DNA of 64,000 nucleotides from Pseudopithomyces maydicus (GCA_026873275.1 JANTUC010000001.1:1178001-1242000); one strand, 5' to 3'. Positions 1 to 11,974 are shown, counted from the first letter of the stretch. Program-made: numbers and translations. Notes: generated by a model not told the origin, from the letters alone.

Positions 1-344
1 TGAATATTCTAGCTATGACTGATGTTATTGTAGCTTCAGATCGTCAAACATCTAGTTGGGTTTCCTCTCCAATGAGTTTAGGACAGTCTGATCAAGACAT
101 CGCTAACTTTCTTCGGCGAAGCAGAAACACGCTGCTCCCATTCCATTCATGTGCATTTAATTTCGCGTCGATTGAATCCACTTGTAGCTCCATTGCGGGT
201 CTGTTAGTGCTATGGCTGCCTTACGCTAAGGTATCCTATACTGGGTTTGGCTTAATGAAAAGCCAAATCATTATCATAAATACGATTGATGAAAATTCTT
301 CAGTCTTCCTCTTGTAGCATGTCTGTCAGAAACAGCTCCAGAGA
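1..344. other. Intergenic, window start
   Basis: No supported gene. A 100-codon open frame at 15-317 has no recognisable family motif and a composition no different from its flanks, so it is not called. The last few dozen bases are presumably the promoter and 5' UTR of the gene starting at 345. Confidence 0.5.
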
Positions 345-1562
345 ATGCGAAAGCCAGTCGAGTTGCTCGACTTACCAGCCGAGATTCGGAACCAAATATG
401 GAAATACGCACTCAGCTATTCGACTTCCCACGTTGTCGACATATTCAGGGACATGAATTGGTTCAACCCATCTGTTCTTCGAGAATTCGATTCAGACGCA
501 TGGTTCTATCACTCGGCAGAGGACAACACGATTAAGCCCCATCTATTGCGGGTCTGCAAGCAGATCCATCACGAAGCTACACCAATCTTCTATTCAAATA
601 CCTTTATCGATCCTGTTATCATCGGTACGATCCTGACGCGGGAAAACCTCAAGTCATTCATCCGCAAGCTTGACCTATTCGTGCGGCCGCGACGCTACAA
701 TTTCAAGAGCATTTTCGTGTGTCTACACTGCGATGGGTACGAAATAGATCATATAAAAAGTCGTCAGGATAGAGACGCGTCTCTTGTTGCTCACTACGCA
801 AACGTCATGTCACGACAGTGTGGAACTCTGGATGCACTTCATATCCAGATGGCGGACTGGTCAAAGAATCATATCTACAGGTTCAACGACGATATAACAA
901 TACCACTTGTGCGTGGTTTCGGACTGTTTCATGCCAGGAAAGTGACATTCGGAATGCTGGGTTCTAGGATCGGATTCGATCTCGATCTGGCGATTGGACA
1001 GGAAGAGCCAAGGATACCGCTCAGAGAACTTTTTACCAAGCTGTGCAAGATATCAAGATACTGTGGCTTTGATGAAGCGGGGCTAAAGAGGATTACCGAA
1101 CAAAACGTCATACAATCTTCCGGTAGTGAGCAAGCTCTGGCCGAATTCATGCAGTCCTGGGAAAGTTCCTTGGAAAAGGCCATAGCCATCTTGAGCAGTA
1201 CAATGGAGGTCATGAAAGAAGAATTGGAGTTCGAAGGACCTTTCAATGTAGAAAGAGAAGAAGGTGTATTCGGCCCGGAGAAGAAAAAGAAGATACGGAG
1301 GTTGATGGAGAGGCTTGAAGGGGTCGTGATGGACAACGCTGCACAAAAGTTGGGTGAATTGAATGCCGACGAGCGAGGTGAGCTCGAGAAAAACATCATT
1401 CAGTTCAACGACACAAAATTGTGCAACGATCTCCTAGATGGATGGGGCGACTGGATGAAAGAGTGGGACGCCTACAATGAGATATTGGCACGTCGAGCTA
1501 AGGGTAATGTTCGGAGGATACCAAGAAAAGGGTCAGATAGGAAGAGTGCACACTTATTTTAG
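345..1562 (+). CDS. LPAEIRN-type (F-box-like/2EXR-like) fungal protein
   Basis: Single-exon 405-residue protein. It opens with the fungal signature LLDLPAEIRNQIWKYAL (about residues 7-23), followed at about 67-87 by an HLLRVCKQIHHEA..IFYSNTF block. This pairing defines a very large family of ascomycete proteins usually annotated as F-box-like or 2EXR-domain proteins. The C-terminal half is charged and helical, with Glu/Lys-rich stretches that may form a coiled coil. The Met at 345 is the first in frame and sits immediately before the signature, which supports this start. No catalytic residues are visible and the role is unknown; members are often assumed to be adaptor proteins, but that is inference. 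The gene is isolated, with about 1.5 kb of non-coding DNA downstream. Confidence 0.75.
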   Translation: MRKPVELLDLPAEIRNQIWKYALSYSTSHVVDIFRDMNWFNPSVLREFDSDAWFYHSAEDNTIKPHLLRVCKQIHHEATPIFYSNTFIDPVIIGTILTRENLKSFIRKLDLFVRPRRYNFKSIFVCLHCDGYEIDHIKSRQDRDASLVAHYANVMSRQCGTLDALHIQMADWSKNHIYRFNDDITIPLVRGFGLFHARKVTFGMLGSRIGFDLDLAIGQEEPRIPLRELFTKLCKISRYCGFDEAGLKRITEQNVIQSSGSEQALAEFMQSWESSLEKAIAILSSTMEVMKEELEFEGPFNVEREEGVFGPEKKKKIRRLMERLEGVVMDNAAQKLGELNADERGELEKNIIQFNDTKLCNDLLDGWGDWMKEWDAYNEILARRAKGNVRRIPRKGSDRKSAHLF

Positions 1563-3069
1563 GGAAAGGAATAATGAATGAATTGCAAAATGTCTTGGCC
1601 ACACGATGTAATACCTCCGTAATAGCTGGTGTAGCTATAGAATTATGATAATATCTGCAATAAGAATTTAGCACAAATCATGGTGCCTCGCGAGAAGAGA
1701 AGAACTTTGGTTAAATTTGTCTTCAGAAATCATGATTCGGGATTTGTTGTTCTTTATACGCAGCCGCTCGAAGCACGATCATACAGTCTCGTATGATCAC
1801 ACGGGCTCACCGCGCCCACACGCATACATCTAGTACAGATGTGTTGTATTGATGGGCAGTACATATAGCGTATCTTCAGATTTCCGTGAGTTTTTCGGTA
1901 ACATCTTTGGGACTTGAATGAATATGTCTGACGCACATCAACTCCCCAAGGTAGAAATCAAAGTTTGATTATCAAACGAATGGCTTCACGTGTGAGATCC
2001 CACTACCAAACACCGTACAGAAACAATTTCTTGAATCAACCCAGCATTTCAGAGTAACCCAGAAGTTTGATATAGGAGAGCACCGCTGGAAGGAGTGGCA
2101 TCGAGCTATGGACTAGGAACAAAAGGATTTTTGATGTGTTTACGGGCGCGATGTGGCACGTGCCATACGTTCTTTACCGTCGTTGAATTGCTACATTCAG
2201 GATTAGATAGGGAGTAACATGTATCGACCCAAGTTGAAGGAACATATAACAACTGTTACCAGGGTTTTCCTGTTACTGTTTCGTTCTCCGCGCCAGGTGA
2301 CAACATGTCTACCTAGGTATCCAGACATATCTTACCTAGAAATTGATGTCGGATGCTCTATCCTTTTCAAGAGGAAATCCTGTAGTATATATGTAGTCTG
2401 AGATAGAGCAGCTCATTGTGTATGCCGTACGAATGGAAACAAGAAAATGAGCAACAGAGAGGTGCTATATCGAATACAGCCTCCAGTACTGCAGTCCCTG
2501 ATACACATATCATAACAGAACCTTGGAAGTACTCGTCCATCACTATCATCTGCGACAAAAATATTAAAAGACGTCATGAACCGTGTTTCCTTGAACATAT
2601 TTATTTCTAGAATGTATATGAAACCAGGTCTGTGTGGTCATAATCGTCGTTAGCCATGCGGTTCAGTCCACCATTAACAATTCTATATATACCTATTTTA
2701 TACTTTTGATAGTATTCTTCCACTTACACAAACCTAAGCACACATCAGTGCAGAAGGATGGCTCTCTCGCATCGTCACCACAATCACAGGCAGGATACAT
2801 CATATGCTAATAATTCAATATGATTCAAAATACAAACATGCATGCTAGCGTATGAGGCCCAAAGCAGAAGCCCGGGATCAGTTCCATGCAGTGAAGATGA
2901 ATAATTCCTCATCCCCACGTTTTCCTATCCTCTTCGACCCTTAACCGTACATACGTACATTCATGCACACCGCCGTGCACGACACCGTGTCTTAGTCCCA
3001 GTCCCAGTCCCAGTCCCAGTCCACCCACTCTATCCAGTCCCTATCCATTTTTAATATTAAAAATCGAAT
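1563..3069. other. Intergenic region
   Basis: About 1.5 kb without a supported gene between two convergent genes. It is AT-rich with scattered short open frames lacking any family signature. The part just right of 2990 is probably the 3' UTR of the CCDC47 homologue and holds a hexanucleotide repeat (listed separately). Confidence 0.5.
2994..3022. repeat. AGTCCC hexanucleotide repeat
   Basis: About five head-to-tail copies of AGTCCC, lying about 50 bp beyond the stop codon of the minus-strand CCDC47 homologue, so probably in its 3' UTR. Confidence 0.85.
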
Positions 3070-4532
3070 CTACCCCTTAACCGTCTGCTTCTTGGTCCTC
3101 TTCTTCGCATCCCGCTCACGCTCCTTGTCGAGATACTTCCTCTGCTCATCGGCGCTCATGCGCCCCAACTTGGCATCGCGCAACTCCTTCTTTGCCTTGT
3201 CCTGGGCGAGCTTGCGCTCCTCAGCCTTCTCCTCGTCATCGAGCTTGCGGATCTTGGCGATCTGCTCCTCGCGGGTCGCCCTGATGCGACGCATGGCCTC
3301 GGGTCGGAAGTGCGCCTTGGCAGCAAGGAAGTCGGGGAGCCGCAGGAAGTAGGTGAAGAGCGGGATGGTGGCAGTGTAAGGGGCACCGGTAGGACGGAGC
3401 TTGAGTGAGAGCTTGACGCGTTTGGATTGGACGGTGTCGTCGAGCCTGGGGGGAAGGGTTAGTATGAAGTGTGCGGGTGGGGGAAGGAAAGAGGGGCGTA
3501 CTTCTTGGGCTGATCCATGGGCTGGTCAGTGATGATCAGGGCCTCGAAGTCGTCGCCGGCATCGGTAATGGCCTTGATGAGCTCGGGGGTGAGGACAGTG
3601 TCTGTAATCTCGGCGCTCTCGCTCATGACGGTGACCCAGAGGGGAAGCTTCGCGTGATCCTTGCTCGCAGTGAGCGAGAGGTCATAACGATCCTGGCGCA
3701 TGCGCTTCATGAGGTCCTTGTGCACGACAGCGAAGACGAAGCCGTCGAAGGAGCTGTTGGACACCTTCTCGCCGGTGCCTTTTACGAGCGCGGGGGCGAT
3801 CTTGGTCTCCTGGCCGTCGAACACGTAGGCAGTGGCTTCCAGACGCTCCGACGGGGCGGGCATGCTCTCGAAGAAGAGCGAGAGGAAGAACTCGCCGATG
3901 CGCAGAAGAGGGTTGAAGCGCTTCGCCAGGGTCAACTTGAAGTCGACAAAGGCGACATTCTGGCGGCCGGTCGCGTACGTGGCGTACTCGTCGGGTTTCT
4001 TCTGCTTCAGCAAGTTGTCAAGGTTGAGCTCCTCCTGGGCGCCAGATTGCGGGCGCACGTATCCGACCTGAGCGAACTCATTCTGGAGGATGGGCGCATG
4101 CGTCTTGACCCAGTGGGTGGCCTTGCTGCGGTTGCGGCGGGTGCCCCAGAGATGCACGGCGACGACGACGAAGATGAAGGGCAGGATGTACAGCTCGAGC
4201 TTGAAATCATCGAGGGTGGTGCGCTCCCACACGCGGTACCAGGCCGTGTAGGGGGCCTGGCCCAGGGTGGAGGTGGGACCAGCAGCTGCTGCGGTGCCCG
4301 TCTGGGTGGTGAAGGACGAGAGGGCAGGCGTGGGGTCTGGTGCACCTGCGTAGTCTGCGAAGTCTGCAAGCGACGTACGTGGTTAGCTATGGCTGTGTGC
4401 AGTGTGGGTGCCCCGATCCAGGTTCGCGGGTCGGGACGAAAAGATTCAGAAGGGCATACCATCATCACCGCCCGAGTGCGGCTGGGCGACCTTCTGCTGG
4501 CCAGCGAAGAGCCCCTTGACGAAGTCGGCCAT
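3070..4532 (-). CDS. CCDC47 homologue (DUF1682), ER membrane protein
   Basis: Three exons (4460-4532, 3502-4363, 3070-3445) join without a frame break into 436 residues. The start ATG at 4532 gives MADFVKGLFAGQQ, in frame with the rest. A membrane segment at about residues 81-98 (LELYILPFIFVVVAVHLWG) is followed by a long globular DUF1682 region. The C-terminus is a highly basic coiled coil (EEQIAKIRKLDDEEKAEER up to KKRTKKQTVKG). This is the layout of CCDC47, the PAT-complex subunit that works with the ribosome-bound translocon on multipass proteins and contacts rRNA through its basic tail. The complex assignment is family knowledge; fungal function is inferred. Introns have good GT/AG ends (GTATGC..GCAG; GTACGC..CCAG). 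Confidence 0.85.
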
Positions 4533-4995
4533 GGCGTCCGGTCAACACAATGGATTGGTTGTGGGGGATGGTGGAGAGGTAGGGGCAAGCGCGAGGCTGG
4601 AAGCTCGGCTCGGCGCACTCTGACGTTTGGTAGCGAGAGCTAGCCAGAAACGAAGGCCGCCCATGTCGCTACGCGGGCGGTCACGCAAGCACATGTTCAC
4701 ACGAGGACGAGGGGACGAGGGGACGAGGGTTGGTTTCACACGCTGGCTGGCTGGCTGGCTCGCTGGCCTCAATTGCATGCATGCCGACACGAGCATGGTG
4801 CCATTGGACCAGACCCTGAGCTGTCACGGGACCTGGGTCAGACATGGCGACCTCTGGAAGCGGGTGGAGCACTGCGCAAAAACAAAGGGAATCTATGCCA
4901 TTGGTTCAAGCTCTGCTGACTGTTTGTACATTGCGGCCGATAAACTACCCTCGCCTGCTGCCTCTCGCTGGGGGTTGCGAAGCTCTTCCCATTGC
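4533..4995. other. Intergenic, CCDC47 upstream / COX7A downstream
   Basis: 463 bp between two genes on the same strand. It contains short direct repeats (GGACGAGG near 4706-4730 and GGCT near 4743-4762) and must hold the CCDC47 promoter and the COX7A terminator. No gene seen. Confidence 0.5.
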
Positions 4996-5406
4996 TTAGT
5001 TCTTGCCGAACCACGTCTTGTGTCCCTGCAGTCACGGTGAGTCTTGGGTGCGTGCAGCGTGGGCGGGGCCGTCGTACGAGGACAAGGCGGCCCATCATGT
5101 ACATGCTGGAGCTGATGCTGGTGTAGAGGATGACCTTGTAGGCGGGGATCATCCACCTGCCGCGGGCCTGCCATGGCGAGGTTAGCATCGCTCCGAGGGG
5201 CGCAGGACAGCTGTCGCACCTTCTGCCACAGGCGCACGCCGTCGTGCTTCTGGAATTCCCTCTGGTAGTGGGGAACACGGTTCTCGCGGAAGATCCAGCT
5301 GCGGGCGGTCAGTATCGAGCCTGTCTGGGAGCGGCGGCGGGCTCCCCGCAGGCGCGCGGCGTGCGAAGAGCGGCCTGGGAGCTGCAGCGGGTACGCACCC
5401 TGCCAT
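4996..5406 (-). CDS. Cytochrome c oxidase subunit VIIa-like protein
   Basis: A small gene found only by joining four exons: 5399-5406 (8 nt: ATG GCA GG), 5220-5298, 5078-5167 and 4996-5025. The product is 68 residues with no frame break. It begins MAGWIFRENRVPHYQREFQK, continues HDGVRLWQKARGRWMIPAYK, has one hydrophobic segment (about residues 37-58, IPAYKVILYTSISSSMYMM), and ends RLVLGHKTWFGKN. The FQ..DGVRLWQK pattern followed by a single helix and short tail matches fungal/animal COX7A-type subunits of inner-membrane complex IV. All three introns (98, 52 and 52 bp) start GT and end AG. It is divergent from the mitochondrial PPR gene. The family match is from memory; other small inner-membrane subunits are possible. 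Confidence 0.72.
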
Positions 5407-5656
5407 TTTGAAGAGTGGAGAGGTGTCGCGGGTGGTGTGCGGGGAGCAATGGGTCGTGGTGGTGGTTGCAGGACAGGACGAGGTGCTGCATCGAACGACC
5501 CGACGAAGCGCCAAGCGTGCAGCTACTTAGTCAGCCGTTTTTTGAGCCGCCTCTGTCTGGCAGTACCCGCGCCTGCGACGCGCTGTGGTTGCCAGTTGCC
5601 AGTTGCCAGTTGCCAGTTGCCAATGGCTTAATGAGCCCCTCTCGCTGCGCCGATTC
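5407..5656. promoter_or_regulatory. Shared divergent promoter, COX7A-like / PPR gene
   Basis: Only 250 bp separate the two divergent start codons (5406 minus, 5657 plus), so both promoters must lie here or overlap the neighbouring 5' UTR. Both products are predicted to be mitochondrial. The interval contains five GTTGCCA repeats (listed separately). Confidence 0.6.
5588..5622. repeat. GTTGCCA x5 minisatellite
   Basis: Five perfect tandem copies of the heptamer GTTGCCA ending 34 bp before the likely ATG of the PPR gene. An upstream in-frame ATG at 5585 would translate the repeat, but the low-complexity result (ASCQLPVASCQ) argues that it is 5' UTR. Confidence 0.9.
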
Positions 5657-8109
5657 ATGCCACCGGCCTTGGACAGGCTCCTCGCCAGCCCGTCTGCGTT
5701 GAGACTCCTGCGCAACATCGTCACACACCCGTCCCCCATCCAGCCATGCATCGCCTGCATCTGCCCTCGCCGCCACCATGCGTCCAGCCCGCCGTCCAGC
5801 CCGAAGCAATGGCCCCGCTGGAAAGACCGGGACGCCAACCGTACCCTCAGCCCGTCGCTGAACCGCCCACCTGTCGAAGATGCCGCCCAGCTGGCCGAGA
5901 TACTGCAAGAGGAAACACGCAGGAACAGGTTCGACGGCATCCACGAAGTGTGGAATCTGCGAAAGCGCTGTGGCCTTGATCTGCCTACTGAAGAGACACC
6001 CGAAGCCAAGTTCCTGTGGGGAACATTCATCAAGGACCATCCCACAGTCGACGAGGTCCTGGAGTACGCTGCAGACCTGCGCCAGAGAACCGGCCAAGTC
6101 TACCCTCGCTTGTACGAGCTGTGCATGACCTACTGGCTCACCCAGCCCAAGCACTTCAGACAAGCTCTGCTACATCACCAAACCATGCGGCGTCATCTCC
6201 ACCTGGAGAAGCTTCCGCTGCGCCGTTTGGTGCAGAGGAACAAAGGGCGCCTCACCGGAGACATGTACGACATCCTCTTGGATATTTATAGAGATAGCGA
6301 CGAGGTCGACTTGTACGACGAGGTTGTTCCCGAGTTGACGCGTTTTCCTGCCAAAGCGTTGAGCTGGCATGAAGCGTGCATTGAGAAAGCAGACTTGCCT
6401 TCGCCTGAGGTTGCACTGATCCCTGCGGTGAAGGAACTCTGGGAAAATGGCGCAGCGACAACCAAAGCTTCAGGAAGACCTGAGCCGCAGATGGACGAAG
6501 AGCTGCAGCGCCGCTTGCGTGGCCGAGATACTGCCCCAGTTCGTTTCCATGACTCGTTCTGCGCCAGGATGTTCGCGACGAAGGCGCTTCCGCCCGAGTC
6601 TGCCATCCAAGGTCTAGCCTTTGCGGGCGTCAATGAGATCGGGCCTTTGGCCATACGAACTATGGCCTCTAGAACAGACCCCATATCTGATTTGCCGCAG
6701 AGATTCGAAGACCTTAGAGCAGCGGGTATCGCATTGCAGGGATGTGTCTTTTCGTTGGCATTGGAGAAATTCGCAAAAGAGGGGCATTTCTTCCTGGTAC
6801 GCAGCATGCTCGAGAGCGATCTGCATCCCGAAGTCTACGACGACAAAGAGCTCCAGGAGAAGCTGCTAGAGTACTACATCAAGAATGAGGACTGGGAACA
6901 AGCTCATCGTACATTGGCTATCAACAGCTTATTCTACACAGATAGCCCAACACATGCCTGGAACTTGTTGTTAGAGAACCACATCAAGAGACATGCCCCG
7001 GAACAAATATCCCATACGCTGAAGACCATGGCTCAGCACCAGATTCCTGTGGATCGATCCCTCCCCATTCTACTAAAACGCCATCTTCTCCAACCCCGGC
7101 GCCAAAGGAAGCGGCCTGTTCAAACGAAAGGCGGCTTTGACGATCTGCGCTTCGTAGCCCGAAAATTCGTCTTCATGCTCGAAAACAAAATGGTGGAGAT
7201 TTCCCCAAAAACATGGCACGAAATCATGCGCCGCTTCGGCATGGCACACCGTATGCGCGAGCTCCGCCGCCTTGTCTACTGGCTTTTCTGCTTCTACGCC
7301 CCCCGAGGCATCGATTTGCCTGCTCATATGCGCATGCATTCCTTCTACTTCGCTGCCGAGCAGTCATCTGACCGCAACACCTTACCGCGCCCGGTCTCCG
7401 CGCTCCCAAAAACACACCCCAACCACCCTCTCCGCCAACTCTTCCCAGACTCCTTCCAACAGGGCCTCGTCGTCTGGGGCTTCCGCGCACACTTTCTCCC
7501 CAACACCCATACGGAGCAATCGCTCTTCGCACCCCCGCCTCGAAACCTCATCACCGCTCCTCTCTCCAGTCTCAAGAACACCTTCCCCGCCCCAACTGGG
7601 ATATCGGCCTCCAGACCCTCGTCGAGCTCCGGCGTCATTCTCTCTACGTCAATTCCGCGACTATCGCGAAGGCCTTGCAGATGATCTTTGTTAACCTGTT
7701 TGGCAATGGTCACTCGACGGTACCGCAGAATCGTATCATGGAGCAAGCCAACACGATGAGCTATGCGGACTATGTCGCAAGGGTTAATGAGATTTGGGGC
7801 GAGAAGCTATTTCCTGAGCCGAGGATGTATGGAATCTCGAGGTTGCATGGGCGTATGTGGCATCCGAGGTTTGATCGAAATGTTAATCGGAAAGGGCATT
7901 TGAAGCTTAGTGAGATTGTGGAGGGAATAGATGGGGATGGTGGGGATGAGCAGGAAAGAGAGGGCCAGGGGGTGAGGATTACGTATGAGAAGACGGATCT
8001 CGTGCGACGGGTGGGAGTCGGCATGCGGGATTCCAGCGAAACCCCGGAATCTGAGCACACGCATCAACGTTCAGGGGATAAACTAGCGGAGCGCAAATGG
8101 TCTTGGTGA
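5657..8109 (+). CDS. Mitochondrial PPR-type protein, frame broken once
   Basis: Single-exon gene. The likely start at 5657 (MPPALDRLLASPSALRLLRN) gives an Arg/Leu-rich presequence typical of mitochondrial import; the Met at 5585 would translate a repeat. The body is alpha-helical, with fungal pentatricopeptide-like segments, e.g. VYPRLYELCMTYWLTQPKHF and KNEDWEQAHRTLAINSLF. Reading stays open to about 7593, then the conserved-looking sequence (NWDIGLQTLVELRRHSLYV, then MIFVNLFGNG) continues one frame over to 8109. The shift is exactly one base short at a CCCC run (7590-7593); adding one base makes 817 residues in a single frame. Fungal relatives act in organelle RNA processing or translation; the target here is unknown. 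Confidence 0.75.
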
Positions 8110-8711
8110 GACTTGTATTTATGTAAAAATAGCTGTATATATGTATATAAGTGTTTCCCTTCCTGAAAGAAGGGAGCAAGTTGCTCAATGCGGCAAGCAT
8201 ACCTCGCAGGCTTCTAATTTTCGACCACTTTTCTATTTTTTCATTACAATACTTCTTGTTTCTCCCTGCATGGTATTTTTCCAGGTGCGATGATAAAAAA
8301 GGAAGAAACGTGTATGGTGTCATGTGCATGCTTCACATTCGTGGATGAAGAAATAGGCTTGGCAATCCGAACGGAATGTACTAGTATATATATATTCATG
8401 ATCTCGAAGAGTGTCAGACAGCGAAGAAAAAAGATATATATAAAGGCCCCCTTAAGCCCAAGGATTTGAGGAACCAATCTTCTCTTCCTACCCTCTTAAG
8501 AGCACTTCCTTTTCTCGAGAACTAAAAGAAACCTGAAGGTATACCATGGGTTTTCTGGTGGTGGTCTAAAAGTATCGACATACATACGAGGAGAAGGACA
8601 AAGATTATGGGACGTGTGGCGGTGCTCTAAAAGTAATCGAGATATATATAAGGATTGCGGTAGAAAAATGAATGGAGTGACAGGATGCATATTATGGGGC
8701 CAAATGGAGAG

Positions 8712-8712
<1 letters not shown>

Positions 8713-8754
<42 letters not shown>
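8713..8754. repeat. GAAA tetranucleotide microsatellite
   Basis: About ten tandem GAAA units in a gene-free interval. Confidence 0.95.
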
Positions 8755-11700
8755 CAAACAGAAAAAAAGTCCAAGAACCGGGTTTTCGATCGTATGCGGT
8801 GTCGTGATGGTTCGAAATCTATGTAGAGATCAACCCATGGATGGTGTCTACGCGGAGAGGGTGGATTTGAAAAAGAGAAGGAAGATAGGATTGTGCCTTT
8901 CTATGGAGCCTGCGGTGCTGTGGTGTGCTGCTGTCTAAAATTCGACACTAGGCTAATAAATGGGTGGGTGGGTGGAGTGCGTGTTCGGGGGAAGGTGGGG
9001 GACTCAGAACCGAATTGCAAACAGATGATGGAATGAATCTATGCTGGATTGAGCAACGTCCTATCCTTGAAAATTGCTCTGAGCACAGATGAATGGGTGG
9101 TGTTTGGAGCGATGCTTGACTTGAAACGGCAACTTAGCATTTTGATGTGGTTCTTCACGTACTGCCGAAAACGTATCCACCAGGGCTATGAGCCTTTGTC
9201 TCTCGGAGTGTTGTCAAATAGTCAAGCCAAAGTACGAATGTGCGTTGGGTGCAGGCTGATTAGATTGAAAGTTTGAACCGTCGGGCATCGTGGCAACTTG
9301 GTGCGGTGGTTCTAAAAAAAATTGATGTGCCGAGAATTATGCTGTGCACCGGATGCGCCGAGGTCTAAAAGTCAGTAGAGCAGATTCCATGGAACCAGTT
9401 ATGTCAGTCATTCGATTATCGTCGTAAGGAATGCCGACTCCAGCCAAAGGCAAAACAAGCAAAGCAGAATCAGCCATGTGCGAGGAACGAAAATGTTCGA
9501 CCATGCCAAAATATGCGAATCCGACTGACAGAAAAGCAATGTGTGCTCCGTACTGCCCGAGGGATACTGTATCCCGACTGAAAAATAAATTACTGCCCTG
9601 ACTGATGTGGGTAGGGGAGTCGCAGCTCTTCCTCAAAGGGAAAGAAAGGGACAAGAATCTTTGACCACAGTAACATTATGGGGCTCCAGAGTTTGCATCC
9701 TGTTAAAAAGTATTGCTGTCGGATAGCAACGAATGCTTCGAGTTTTCAGGGTATAAAGGAAACTCTGATTTTCAATTTTCCCGTTCAGTCGACATGTCGT
9801 TGAGAAACGGTTAAAACACACACACACTCAACGAACTTTCACGGACCCTCCGTTGGTTTGGCATAAATTATTAGAGCAAATACACATTGAGCGAGCTCAA
9901 TGAATAAGCTTCAAGTCTCAGAGATAAGCAGACTTCTGACCTTTGTCATGCCTCTGTCAATCAAGCAGTTGTTTCACATGGACAATGGTTTCGTCTTCTC
10001 CTTTCCCCCGCCAGAAGTACACACATGCAATACCGGCCTTTCAAAGCTGTAGAGCACGGAAATATCGAGACTCGGATGCATATGGACGTTTGACTCTCGA
10101 AAGCAAGCCTGTACTAGTGAATGTGGGCGGTGGGGCTGCATTCAGATGAAGTAGCATCCGCCGCGATGATTTGATGTTTCGCTCATGCGACACAAAAGAA
10201 CCATCTTTTTCTAAAATAACAAAAGAGAGCATCCAAATAATTCTCATGAGCCATTCCATATTTGCATTTGCAAGCTGTACAAGACAACGTTGAGGAACTC
10301 GTTATTTGGCTATCTCCGATCCGAAAATCTAGACACCTTGATGTATGGAGACCTTTTGCTCTGGATCTAATTAAAGAGATCATGAAGCTATGGAGTGTGT
10401 CAAAGTGCGTGGAAAAGAGTAGATCTGACATACAGCATATGTGTTCGGGGTGAGAAGTCTGTATTAAATGAAGGTGGTATTAATGCGTAATGCGTCTATG
10501 AAATACTAACCACTCCGTGGTGATTTCAAAGGTGCATCCGGAATCAACAATGAGGTCTTCGCTATATTCAAGGAAGCTATTTCATGTCACACTTTTGTAC
10601 CATCCACAAAGAGTTTTACACACTCCGCATGGACCGTTTCTCTCGCTCTTGAGCACAATGGTTCGTACACACATACCTACAGATGGCGAAGTTTTCCCTC
10701 GGAGTCCACATTGCGACATCAACAACATCATATGCTGGTCCTCTTTGCGGCCTGATCGTCTTCCCAAAAATCGCCGTCACTACATATGCTTTCTCTTCCG
10801 CCTTCTCTGGAACATCGAACCCAAGGATCTAAAAGACCAATCAATTCTCCAAATGGCTCAAACCTCGTAGATCAAACCTTTATGTATGCTCTAAGATGAG
10901 CGCTCTTACTCTCCAGAAAGATTCGTCTGGGTGGCTATGTTGCTCTCTAGCAAAAAGAATAGAAACGGAAGCTTCATTCCGCCTCTCTAAAATCACTATA
11001 TTCAATGCCATGGAAATTTTCTCGTCTTCTACATTCCAATCATTAAAATCAACCTCGACCTCTCACAATGTCCACAGTCTCACTTAAAACGAGCCACCCA
11101 AGCATATATGGGCAGCTTGCTGGTCTTCATAAGGAAGAAAAGAAAAGAGTACCATATGTCACACGCAGCTGTTTGCTTCTTGTCTGAAGCTATCAAAAAG
11201 AATGGATATGCAAAGCTTCCTTGCTATCTGTGAACAATGTACGCAAATACAATCGACCTCAATTCCGGAAAACACCGAGAAAAACGCCTTTGGAGCTCTT
11301 CGCCGTTTCCTGGCGCCCTATCAACTATACCCTGACAACTTCTATGTCACGATATCCGAGGGTACTATAAACAGAAGAAAGAAAAAGAACACAGTTAAAA
11401 CAATCTGGATGTGCTTTCGGATAAATACTAGCTACTCCTCCTATGTGCGAGCTGCCTCTCCTCTACAAGGCATATCTAGCCAAGTTTGCACATCTGCGCC
11501 CACGCACGCGCCCATGCACACAGACACTCACAAAATCATTAAGAAGCCAAGGCTGTGAGGTGATAGCACCATTTCAAGCCCATACGGGTGTTCTGTATGG
11601 CGTGCGGGCCTTTTACATAGCGCTCGGGGGTTCCACATGGCGCCCACACGAAGCACATTTTCACGGCGAAGAGGCAATGGACAGAAATTAGAATCCCACC

Positions 11701-11974
11701 TGATTATTCTCTTTCCGAAAAGCGGCAGCGAGCGAGATCATGTTGTGTTTTGTGCACTTCAAAACACCACGGAAGCTTATGAGCAGTGGGGAAATTTGCC
11801 AACAACTCCATGTAATGATGGCGTTCCAAAATACGGCATGGGAATGAACCCCCTTTGCTTTGTAACTCCTAAGCATCGCCAAAGATGAAGCGAACACAAA
11901 AGGAGTTCTATGATGTTTGGTGGTTTGTGGGAGGACGTGGCGTTGTTGAGGAAGCTGGTGGCCATGTCCGACTC

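Noticed and set aside
15..317. 100-codon open frame at the window start
   Set aside because: No family signature, no intron signals and composition identical to surrounding non-coding DNA.
3471..4643. 390-codon plus-strand frame
   Set aside because: Antisense shadow of the CCDC47 homologue, whose minus-strand exons join in frame and show domain structure.
7569..7614. Possible 46-bp intron (GT..AG) to explain the PPR frame shift
   Set aside because: 46 bp changes the frame by the wrong amount, and no branch site is present; the one-base deficit at the CCCC run fits exactly.
8809..8822. GGTTCGAAATC resembling a tRNA T-arm / B box
   Set aside because: The terminal bases do not fit the B-box consensus, there is no A box at the right distance upstream and no cloverleaf can be formed.
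11605..11620. GCCTTTTAC, the conserved loop of U5 snRNA
   Set aside because: Flanks do not form the U5 stem, and no Sm site or further U5 elements follow; a nine-base match is expected by chance.
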